This document shows, in pieces, positions 16,736-24,817 of a stretch of 64,000 bases of DNA. The notes under the pieces are model-generated. The model was not told the origin of the DNA. It did not search any database and was given only the letters and a program-made list of their open reading frames with translations. The first letter of the stretch is position 1, and each line of letters starts with the position of its first letter. A program made the position numbers and the translations under genes. The stretch is from DASZBR01 sp033763845. GTDB lineage: Bacteria > Pseudomonadota > Gammaproteobacteria > DASZBR01. Location: the NCBI GenBank assembly GCA_033763845.1, contig JANRJR010000076.1, positions 4,557 to 68,556 on the forward strand. Direction: 5' to 3'.

Positions 16736-18564
16736 GCTACTGTCCAACCATCAGGCTCACGCGGCACTTTGCCTTCCATGATGTCGTCGATTTGTGGCGT
16801 ATCAATCGTTTCATACTTAATCAAAGCATCCGCCATTAAATGCAATTTTTCCATATTATCGTTAAGGATTTTTCGTGCACGCTCATAATTACGATCAATA
16901 ATTTTACGTACTTCTTTATCAATATCATCTGACGTTTTTTCAGAAATTTCTTTTCGCTGCGTCACGGTATGACCTAAGAAAACTTCACCTTGTTCTTCAC
17001 CATACGTTAACGGACCTAATTTTTCAGATAAACCCCATTTCGTAACCATATTTCGCGCAATTTCTGTTGCGCGTTGAATATCATTCGATGCCCCCGTCGT
17101 CACATATTCTGGTCCAAAAATGATTTCTTCGGCTAATCTTCCACCAAATAAACTGGATAATTGACTTTCCAAACGCTGACGTGTGTAACTGTAGCGATCT
17201 TCTTCAGGCAAAAACATCGTGACACCCAATGCTCTACCGCGGGGAATAATAGTCACTTTATAAACTGGATCATGTTCAGGCACTAATCGTCCAACAATTG
17301 CGTGACCACTTTCATGATAGGCTGTTAATTTCTTTTCTTTTTCGCTCATCACCATAGATTTACGTTCTGCACCCATCATAATTTTATCTTTGGCTTTTTC
17401 AAATTGCGCCATCGTTACTGTTGGCTTATTTAAACGTGCCGCAAATAATGCAGCTTCGTTCACAAGATTTGCTAAATCTGCACCTGAAAAACCAGGCGTT
17501 CCTCTTGCAATCACTTGCGGTTTTACATCATCCGCTAACGGTAATTTACGCATATGCACTTTGAGAATTTGTTCACGACCACGAATATCTGGAAGACCAA
17601 CAACTACTTGCCTATCAAATCTACCCGGACGTAATAATGCCGGATCTAAAACATCAGGACGGTTTGTTGCCGCCATAACAATTACACCTTCACTGCCTTC
17701 GAATCCATCCATTTCAACTAATAATTGATTTAAGGTTTGTTCGCGTTCATCGTGACCACCACCCAATCCTGCACCACGACGTCGACCGACGGCATCAATT
17801 TCATCAATAAAAATAATACATGGCGCTTGTTTTTTGGCTTGTTCAAACATATCTCGCACACGTGATGCACCAACACCCACAAACATTTCCACAAAATCTG
17901 AACCCGATATTGTAAAAAATGGCACTTTTGCTTCACCAGCAACCGCTTTTGCTAATAATGTTTTACCCGTTCCTGGTTGACCAACTAATAAAACTCCACG
18001 CGGTATTTTCCCGCCTAATTTTTGGAATTTTTGGGGATCTTTTAAGAAATCCACTAGTTCTTTGACTTCTTCTTTCGCCTCATCACATCCAGCCACATCT
18101 TGAAACGTCACTTTAACCTGATCTTCACCCAACAATCTTGCACGACTACGACCAAACGAAAAAGCACCACCTTTTCCACCACCTTGCATTTGACGTAAAA
18201 AATAAATCCAAATCCCAATTAATAATAGAGTAGGAAACCAGCTGATTAAAATTCGAGTAAATAAACTTTCTTCTTGAGGAGGCTTACCACTCACCGTAAT
18301 ATTTTTTTTCATTAAATCCGTAAGTAAATACTCATCTTGAACTGGCATATAGGTACTAAACGTTTTATTGTTTTGCAGCACACCAGAAATATTTTGGCCA
18401 TCCACCACAACGGATTTTACCGACCCCTGATCAACCTGATGTAAAAAATCAGAATAATTTAAACGCGATTCACCTGCTTCACGCGGCTGAAAATTACTGA
18501 AAAGCGAAACTAAAATAAATCCAATAATGAGCCATAAAATCAGGTTTTTTAGCATATTACTCAA
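16732..18564 (-). CDS. ftsH: ATP-dependent zinc metalloprotease FtsH
   Basis: A 610-residue membrane AAA+ protease. Transmembrane segments lie near residues 5-22 and about 105-125 with a small periplasmic domain between. The AAA module has Walker A GQPGTGKT, Walker B IIFIDEIDAVGRRRG and the SRH region, followed by the zinc site HESGH. It degrades misfolded membrane proteins and short-lived regulators such as LpxC. The TTG at 18564 has AAAGGAG nine bases upstream; the ATG at 18555 is the alternative. It follows rlmE, the usual order in gammaproteobacteria, and overlaps glmM by four bases. Confidence 0.95.
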   Translation of the reverse strand: MSNMLKNLILWLIIGFILVSLFSNFQPREAGESRLNYSDFLHQVDQGSVKSVVVDGQNISGVLQNNKTFSTYMPVQDEYLLTDLMKKNITVSGKPPQEESLFTRILISWFPTLLLIGIWIYFLRQMQGGGKGGAFSFGRSRARLLGEDQVKVTFQDVAGCDEAKEEVKELVDFLKDPQKFQKLGGKIPRGVLLVGQPGTGKTLLAKAVAGEAKVPFFTISGSDFVEMFVGVGASRVRDMFEQAKKQAPCIIFIDEIDAVGRRRGAGLGGGHDEREQTLNQLLVEMDGFEGSEGVIVMAATNRPDVLDPALLRPGRFDRQVVVGLPDIRGREQILKVHMRKLPLADDVKPQVIARGTPGFSGADLANLVNEAALFAARLNKPTVTMAQFEKAKDKIMMGAERKSMVMSEKEKKLTAYHESGHAIVGRLVPEHDPVYKVTIIPRGRALGVTMFLPEEDRYSYTRQRLESQLSSLFGGRLAEEIIFGPEYVTTGASNDIQRATEIARNMVTKWGLSEKLGPLTYGEEQGEVFLGHTVTQRKEISEKTSDDIDKEVRKIIDRNYERARKILNDNMEKLHLMADALIKYETIDTPQIDDIMEGKVPREPDGWTVA

Positions 18565-18597
18565 GTGACTATTCTCCTTTATGGTTTAACTTCCGTA

Positions 18598-19218
18598 CTA
18601 TAGCATAAACCCTTTTGCGACCAGATAGGTTTCACGCGAACGAGAGCGTGAAGCGTCTGGTTTTCTCACAAAAACCTGTTTAAACGCACTTTTTAGAGCT
18701 TTAATGAAAGCGTCGCTTCCTTCGCCCTGAAAAATCTTTACCACTAAACTGCCCTGTTTTTTTAACACTTTTTTGGCCAGCTCTAAACTCAATTCTGCCA
18801 AATACATTGCACGTGGTTGATCCACACTTGTCTGCCCACTGGTATTGGGTGCCATATCAGATAACACGACATCAACTTTATCTTTTTCTACTAATAAAAG
18901 AATTTTTTCAAAAATTTCCGCTTCACGAAAATCGCCTTGAATAAAATCCACACCAGATAACTCATCGATAGGCAAAATATCCAAGGCAATAATTTTGCCA
19001 TTTTTGCCAATCCATTCTCGTGCAATTTGCGACCAACCACCGGGTGCTGCACCTAAATCCACCACCGTCATCCCCGGTTGAATAATTTTATCCTTCTCTT
19101 GAATTTCAATGAGTTTAAATACGGCACGCGAACGATAACCTTTTTGCTGCGCGGATTTGACATACGGATCAGAAAAATGTTCTTTTAACCATCGTTGACT
19201 GCTTTTTGAACGTGCCAT
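18598..19218 (-). CDS. rlmE: 23S rRNA 2'-O-ribose methyltransferase RlmE (FtsJ)
   Basis: The 206-residue Rossmann methyltransferase has the SAM-binding VVDLGAAPGGW near residues 48-58 and the K-D-K-E catalytic set: Lys in the GYRSRAVFKL block, Asp in SDMAPNTSG, Lys in VVKIFQGEGSD and Glu in SRSRETYLVAKGF. It methylates the ribose of U2552 in 23S rRNA at a late step of 50S assembly. It lies 16 bases downstream of dotO, so the housekeeping rlmE-ftsH-glmM run may be partly read from the Dot/Icm transcript. Confidence 0.95.
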   Translation of the reverse strand: MARSKSSQRWLKEHFSDPYVKSAQQKGYRSRAVFKLIEIQEKDKIIQPGMTVVDLGAAPGGWSQIAREWIGKNGKIIALDILPIDELSGVDFIQGDFREAEIFEKILLLVEKDKVDVVLSDMAPNTSGQTSVDQPRAMYLAELSLELAKKVLKKQGSLVVKIFQGEGSDAFIKALKSAFKQVFVRKPDASRSRSRETYLVAKGFML

Positions 19219-19234
19219 GCTACGCTTCTTTTAA

Positions 19235-22200
19235 TTAGTCCTTGTTGGGCAAAAATTTAACGTTAGGATCTTCTCGGTACGCCGCTAAAATTTGCTCGGC
19301 TAATTCATCCACCACACCCAAATTCGCCGTCTCTGCAATCAACCCTTGCTGATGCTCACGCATATTATTCAAACGTGACTCTACCAACTTTGCAACACTG
19401 CCTGATGGGAAAAGTGTAGCCAATACACGTCGTGCTTCTTTGGGTCCAATACGTTTATATAATTGATTACGCAATAATGCATCTTCAACCGTTGTGCTGA
19501 ATGACCATAATTCAATCGGACCCAGAGTATTCGTAACCAATTGCAAATTAATTCCGCTCTTCGTTGCATATTGCACTAAGAAAGTACCACCACCTTCTCG
19601 AGGGCCATGTACGCGAGTACGCAATGCAACTTGCGCTGTTTCAGATAAACCAAATATTTTCGCAGATTTTTCGATGGACTGTTGAGGGCCCGCATCCATA
19701 ATATAAATACCCGTTGCGAATTCCACCATCGTTTCATCGAAGTCATCTAACGATTGTGAAATTAATGCAATGTGCACCTTCCATTTACGGCCTTCACGCA
19801 TATCAATAATAACTTGATCACGCACGGCTCGCGCTTTCGACGTACGATGGAATTCGTCCATCACTAAACGTTTGGGATCTTCACGAATTTCGCCAATACG
19901 TTTACGATGATATTCGCGATATTGTTCTGGCATATCCGTAACATTATCTTCAGTTAAATAATAATTTTTTCCTAGAATATAACGCGACAACATATACATG
20001 ACTGCTGTTTGTCTATCTGCTGCATCACCACCACCTTTAGCAACTTCATCTAAATCCAACGAAACAACTTTGGCATCGCCTAAATCAAATGTCGTCACAC
20101 GAGATAACACAGGATATTCACGCACAGCACTGGAAATCATACGTGCAAATGCATTAATTAATGTTTCGCCAGTAGGCGCAATAATTTTTCCGTATAAATC
20201 TTCTACGTTTTGTGAACGACAAATCGATGCCGCGTCAGCCACCAATGGCATTGCATAACGTTGCGCTAACGTTGCTTCATGTGAAAATCCTGCAATAAAT
20301 AATGCATCAACCACTTCCCACCATGTGGTTTTTTGATCTTGCACAAATCCAATTTCTTCTAAAATTCCATCGACCAGCGGTTCGATGCCGGGCGTGTATT
20401 GATACGGATTTCCGCTATCCGCTAAATTTTTATATAACTCATCGACTACCATACCCGCCATATCGGAAATACCGTCATATGGAAGTGATGCACCAACTGG
20501 TGTCGTCAAAAGTGTAATAAAATTCACTAAAAACCCACGTTCTTGCGGTGTTGGGAAACGACATCCCAACTGCGTATCAAACGGATTAATGGAATAATCC
20601 GGCGTCATGCGCAATCGATGGTACGCCACATAATGTCGTTGATTTTGCGGTAATGCTTCTTTCAATAATGAAATTAATCCACTACTGGAAGGACCAATAT
20701 CAATAACAGAAATACGTGGCAATCGTTGCAATCCCGCAGATAAACATAACGCTAAATTAATTGCATTGGATAAAACAGATTTACCCGAACCCGGACGTGC
20801 AAAAATTAAATCGATCCACGTTGTCTGCTCACTTGAACCCGGTTGGAAGGGCCACGGTTTTCCATCCGGCGTACGGAATAATAACGCGCCTTGTTTCCAC
20901 GGAGATGCGGGTCGTGTAATCGGCAACATATAAACGACCTCAGATAACGGCGCGACAGATGCATTCGCAACACTATTTAATGTCACACCCAACATGCTAG
21001 AGACAGCGCCCGCAAACGGATCGCCACTCATTTCAGACACTTCGCACGTTCCCCAGCCTTCAATGGCTTTCGCCAATTCAGACATACGCGTACGCAACAA
21101 CGGAACATTTCCTTCCGGTGCCCACGTAGATGCAGCAACACGTAGTCTAACCACGGCATTATCTGTATTAATTTCAATGCTTTCTAATGCTTTTTTCGAA
21201 TCTGCTAATAAGCGATTTTGAGCTGACGAGAAACTTAATATCGCAGCAATTAGTGATTTTAACTTAATCGTCGATAATCCATCACTTTCCGTTAAAAATG
21301 AAATTCGCCACGGAATACCAGCAGCCAGTGTTCGACGTAATAAAAACGTAAAGTTTTTAATGTCTTTAGGAAATAAATCAATAAAAACGGACGCGTAAAT
21401 CTTATCGCCAATTCTCACAGTGCGCATGTCCAAATTTTCTGCATCACGGGGTAAAATTTGTTTGCTAATCGATGGCCATAAGAAATCCGTTATTTCTCCT
21501 GTAAAGCGCTCATAATGTTTACGAGGAATTTTGTCTCCAGGCAATACAGGTTTCCAACTTTTATCCGTAAAATCAGGATCGACTGTCATGCGCATCTCAT
21601 GAATAGCTTCATGTACTTCTAATAAATTCGCGCGCACACTTAAATTTTGGAAATCATTGATCATAGATCGCACAAATGAATCATGCGTATCCCGCAAATC
21701 AGGAATCGGCGCTAAAATATTTTGCGCACGTTTAGGATTTGGTAATTTAGCTTCGCGAATCACTTTTAATTTTTCTTTATTCGCGCGATCCAATTGCTCG
21801 CCACTTAATAACGTGGGGCGTGTCCACAACACAAAGAACACACTTTCTTTTCCGCAATAACGAGAAATATAACGAATACGTTCTTCGAGTAAGTCATCCA
21901 AATCCAATCCTAGACGTTTAGACGTTTCACGCGCAGGTCCAAAAATTTCAGCAACTTCCGCCTGAACCACCTCTGCTTCACGGTTATAATTAAACAACAC
22001 TTGAAAAGCATGGCCTTTTCGTGTCATTGCAGACTGCAATGCCAACGATAACCCTTCCCATAAACGATTAAATTCAGGAGTACCTAATAAAGTAGTGACG
22101 CCATCAATTTTAATTACACTGAGCAATGACCCATCATGCGCAACTAACACTGTCGGACTATCAGCGGTTTCAATATCACAATACGACTCTGTCGTTTGAC

Positions 22201-22270
22201 GAAGCGAGGCTCCTAACCAGGCAAGAAAAGAATCAACGGTATCTAAAACGCTTTCGACTATTTGAGTCAT
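19235..22270 (-). CDS. dotO: Dot/Icm type IVB secretion ATPase DotO (IcmB)
   Basis: The 1011-residue protein is the VirB4-like ATPase of the Dot/Icm system. Walker A is ARPGSGKS at about 491-498, and a Walker B-type segment KRLVMDEFHR lies near 820. The N-terminal 450 residues are the domain that contacts the inner-membrane complex. Length and order (dotN just upstream) fit Legionella and Coxiella IcmB. In the known system DotO forms a cytoplasmic ATPase assembly at the base of the channel with DotB and drives substrate export. It is the last Dot/Icm gene of the block; rlmE follows after 16 bases. Confidence 0.95.
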   Translation of the reverse strand: MTQIVESVLDTVDSFLAWLGASLRQTTESYCDIETADSPTVLVAHDGSLLSVIKIDGVTTLLGTPEFNRLWEGLSLALQSAMTRKGHAFQVLFNYNREAEVVQAEVAEIFGPARETSKRLGLDLDDLLEERIRYISRYCGKESVFFVLWTRPTLLSGEQLDRANKEKLKVIREAKLPNPKRAQNILAPIPDLRDTHDSFVRSMINDFQNLSVRANLLEVHEAIHEMRMTVDPDFTDKSWKPVLPGDKIPRKHYERFTGEITDFLWPSISKQILPRDAENLDMRTVRIGDKIYASVFIDLFPKDIKNFTFLLRRTLAAGIPWRISFLTESDGLSTIKLKSLIAAILSFSSAQNRLLADSKKALESIEINTDNAVVRLRVAASTWAPEGNVPLLRTRMSELAKAIEGWGTCEVSEMSGDPFAGAVSSMLGVTLNSVANASVAPLSEVVYMLPITRPASPWKQGALLFRTPDGKPWPFQPGSSEQTTWIDLIFARPGSGKSVLSNAINLALCLSAGLQRLPRISVIDIGPSSSGLISLLKEALPQNQRHYVAYHRLRMTPDYSINPFDTQLGCRFPTPQERGFLVNFITLLTTPVGASLPYDGISDMAGMVVDELYKNLADSGNPYQYTPGIEPLVDGILEEIGFVQDQKTTWWEVVDALFIAGFSHEATLAQRYAMPLVADAASICRSQNVEDLYGKIIAPTGETLINAFARMISSAVREYPVLSRVTTFDLGDAKVVSLDLDEVAKGGGDAADRQTAVMYMLSRYILGKNYYLTEDNVTDMPEQYREYHRKRIGEIREDPKRLVMDEFHRTSKARAVRDQVIIDMREGRKWKVHIALISQSLDDFDETMVEFATGIYIMDAGPQQSIEKSAKIFGLSETAQVALRTRVHGPREGGGTFLVQYATKSGINLQLVTNTLGPIELWSFSTTVEDALLRNQLYKRIGPKEARRVLATLFPSGSVAKLVESRLNNMREHQQGLIAETANLGVVDELAEQILAAYREDPNVKFLPNKD

Positions 22271-22288
22271 AATTCTCCAACAACCCTG

Positions 22289-22903
22289 TCAAAGTTCAGA
22301 AGCCAGTTCTTTGAGCGCAGTTGCAGCCCAATGATCCACTTGTGTTTTAAACCCACCGCGAGACGGTAATAATCGAACATTTTTCAACATGCGTTCCAGT
22401 TGCGCAGGATTATTACCCACAACATCTAAATATAATTCGCCCAAGACAGCAGGATTACTGCACCCTTCACCTAATTCATCTTCCACCGCTTGTGCTCTTA
22501 ACTTTAAACTACGATAAATTGACTGAGCACTGCTCTTGTAACCCGTGTCATTTGCCACAGCACAAAACAACACATGACAAAAACTATTCACACTCGCCTG
22601 ATCGATTTCGGGGAGGTACACCAAGGTTCCTCCGCCGTATCGACCAACACTAACACTTTCCAGAAAAAAACATTGCGCACAAAAACAACAAGACGTCACA
22701 AGATTGGATTGTTTATTATTAGCGTAATTCCCATCCAGGTTAACAACTTCCTGAAAATCTTGCGCCTGAAATCCACAAAATTGACACGAATAATTATCTC
22801 GCTTCCATATTTTTTCTGCGAATTTATTAAACGCAGGATCGCTTTTACGTCGAATAAACAAACGCCACGCGCCCGGAATAATTGCCAATTTCAACGGATA
22901 CAT
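22289..22903 (-). CDS. dotN: Dot/Icm coupling-complex protein DotN (IcmJ)
   Basis: The 204-residue protein has CQFCGF near residues 38-43 and a CCFCAQC cluster near 70-76, the zinc-binding cysteines characteristic of DotN/IcmJ in an HNH-like fold. In Legionella DotN binds the C-terminal region of the coupling ATPase DotL and helps form the substrate-receiving complex at the inner membrane. Length and place between dotP and dotO agree with the family. DotL and DotM themselves are not in this window. Confidence 0.92.
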   Translation of the reverse strand: MYPLKLAIIPGAWRLFIRRKSDPAFNKFAEKIWKRDNYSCQFCGFQAQDFQEVVNLDGNYANNKQSNLVTSCCFCAQCFFLESVSVGRYGGGTLVYLPEIDQASVNSFCHVLFCAVANDTGYKSSAQSIYRSLKLRAQAVEDELGEGCSNPAVLGELYLDVVGNNPAQLERMLKNVRLLPSRGGFKTQVDHWAATALKELASEL

Positions 22904-22912
22904 TTTATTTTT

Positions 22913-23287
22913 TTAGAACGACGACACGCCGGATACACTACCCGCTGTTTTGCTTGCGCCGAAAATCGTTTGACCTGCAACACCGAATAATGTCGGCAAG
23001 AATAACAATGCAGCGGCAACAAACAACAACGCAATTGGCGTACCAATCGGAATTTGGGTTGGGTTATCTTTGTGCGCTTTGAATTTCAAAATCGCCGCCA
23101 TACCAAATCCCATTCCTGCAACATACGCAATCGCCGTGACTAATTGGGCAAGACTTCCGAATGTTTTTGTAATATTTTGTGCAATTTGACCCACATCTTG
23201 CTGTTGAGCAAACGCATTAGCACCATAGAAAAACAATCCATATGCACCCAACATCAAAACACATTTAACCACACGACTTAACTTCAT
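22913..23287 (-). CDS. dotP: Dot/Icm protein DotP (IcmD)
   Basis: A small 124-residue membrane protein with an N-terminal signal-like segment (about residues 5-27, ending ANAFA) and two further hydrophobic segments near 50-70 and 84-110. Its position, size and pattern are those of IcmD. It shares the small TraA/VirB2-like helical-hairpin look with DotE. In Legionella it is required for secretion and intracellular growth, but its exact placement is less clear. A GGAGAG precedes the ATG. Confidence 0.85.
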   Translation of the reverse strand: MKLSRVVKCVLMLGAYGLFFYGANAFAQQQDVGQIAQNITKTFGSLAQLVTAIAYVAGMGFGMAAILKFKAHKDNPTQIPIGTPIALLFVAAALLFLPTLFGVAGQTIFGASKTAGSVSGVSSF

Positions 23288-23318
23288 AACGTACTCTCCT
23301 TTGCATTTAAAATCAGAC

Positions 23319-23939
23319 TTAAAATGATAACCCGAAGGTATTCCACACTACAGATGCTACACCATAAATATTAACGAGCAATAGCCCACCAAGAATATGT
23401 GTTAATCCTTTCCCAAACGATGCGCCACCTCCACCCGGTGATTGCGCATTGGAGACTAGTATCATCCAGCCTCGAATAAAGGACACCAACCCCAGTAATT
23501 GAACAAACCCACCCACCGCTTTCAACACAATAGGATTAATAGACGAATCGAAATTATCATAGCCTAGCGCAGACGATGTACCGAATATGGTCATCGTCAT
23601 TGTTTGAAATGCGGTAGGAATAAATAAAAACACAGCCCCTGAAACTATATAAGTCATCGGAATTTTAAGACTGGATTGCGTACTCATCATTGTTCGTAAT
23701 TCACCGTACACTTTTAAATAATAAACTGCACGAATCATAAGCGCCATGCCAATGACATAACACAAACCCGTTACCATGAATGTTAATGCAGGATAGCTCT
23801 TCGATAAATTCGCCAACATACTTAGCGCATCCATCGTTGTTGCCGCATTTCCGCCTGTCGAAGAAGGCGGCGCGGACTGAGCTAACAACAACGCAGGAAA
23901 AAATTGTAATCCAATTAAAAAACTTAATTTACGTTTCAT
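23319..23939 (-). CDS. dotE: Dot/Icm inner-membrane protein DotE (IcmC)
   Basis: The 206-residue protein has a cleavable-type signal (residues 1-20) and about four hydrophobic segments, near 50-75, 90-120, 135-160 and 175-200. Gly/Ser-rich loops such as SPGGGGASFGKG sit before the last segment, typical of IcmC. It is an inner-membrane part of the Dot/Icm machine and distantly resembles DotP and DotV. The start overlaps the dotF stop by four bases, which indicates translational coupling. Confidence 0.88.
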   Translation of the reverse strand: MKRKLSFLIGLQFFPALLLAQSAPPSSTGGNAATTMDALSMLANLSKSYPALTFMVTGLCYVIGMALMIRAVYYLKVYGELRTMMSTQSSLKIPMTYIVSGAVFLFIPTAFQTMTMTIFGTSSALGYDNFDSSINPIVLKAVGGFVQLLGLVSFIRGWMILVSNAQSPGGGGASFGKGLTHILGGLLLVNIYGVASVVWNTFGLSF

Positions 23940-24781
23940 CGGTCATCCGAGTTATGTTTAATTACCGTTCCAGAACTTGTAAATACCTCACTATTGTTAA
24001 CATCAATACTACTGACGACACCGTAACCAGGCAAATTATCTCCGACAGCTACCGTTTTACTCGCACCATCTGAAGTCATCAACCATGCGCGACCTTGTAT
24101 CATTGCTTTAACATAATAGCTGGCTTTATTTGATTCTACGACTTTTACTTTTTTGCTTACCGCTCCAATCGTTGTTGATTTTGTTTTAGTTTTTGATTTT
24201 TTCGCCGCTGGAGCTGTTTTTTTCTTTTCTATCTTGACTGGCTCTGCTGGTTTTTCTTTTGCTTTTGACAAATCAGAAATTTGTTGTGACAAATTTGATA
24301 AATTATTTTGAATATCTGCAATAGACATCGCTACACCTGCCATTTGATATTGCAAGTTTGCGTTTGATTCACTGACCTTTGAAACTACCCGCTCTAATGT
24401 TCCTACTTTATCTTGCAACGAATTTGCAGATGCTGACGCAACAGCAGGTTCGGAGCTAGCAACCGGCTCAGTAGTAGCAACAGATTTAGGTTCTGCAACA
24501 GCAGCCTGTGCTTGTGCAGGCTTTTCAGCTACAACAGGCATTACAGTTTTCGGTTTTGCAGGAGATGCGCTAAATACATCGACTAATTTATACAAACAAA
24601 ATATCGCAACTACTGCACCAATGGCTAAAAAGATCTTTTTCTTCCCCTCGCTAGGCGCTTGGTTGACAGAAGCAGGTGAACTTTTTTGAGTCATTGACTC
24701 AAAATTACTCGAATGTTCACTCTCGCTGTCGATGAATTGATATTCTTCTTCGTTCGATTTATTAACCGGATCATTACCCAT
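23936..24781 (-). CDS. dotF: Dot/Icm inner-membrane protein DotF (IcmG)
   Basis: A bitopic protein of 281 residues: an acidic Ser/Asn-rich cytoplasmic tail (1-47), one transmembrane segment near 49-66, an Ala/Pro/Val/Glu-rich linker, a coiled coil near 125-175, a Lys/Thr/Ala-rich stretch, and a C-terminal beta domain of about 70 residues containing IQGRAWLMTSDG and VGDNLPGYG. In Legionella DotF is part of the core complex with DotC, DotD, DotG and DotH, and has been reported to bind effectors. The coiled coil and low-complexity linker vary much between genera, which explains why only the ends look conserved. Confidence 0.9.
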   Translation of the reverse strand: MGNDPVNKSNEEEYQFIDSESEHSSNFESMTQKSSPASVNQAPSEGKKKIFLAIGAVVAIFCLYKLVDVFSASPAKPKTVMPVVAEKPAQAQAAVAEPKSVATTEPVASSEPAVASASANSLQDKVGTLERVVSKVSESNANLQYQMAGVAMSIADIQNNLSNLSQQISDLSKAKEKPAEPVKIEKKKTAPAAKKSKTKTKSTTIGAVSKKVKVVESNKASYYVKAMIQGRAWLMTSDGASKTVAVGDNLPGYGVVSSIDVNNSEVFTSSGTVIKHNSDDR

Positions 24782-24817
24782 TGTCCGATTCCTCCTTCAA
24801 AAATGTCTATAAATAAG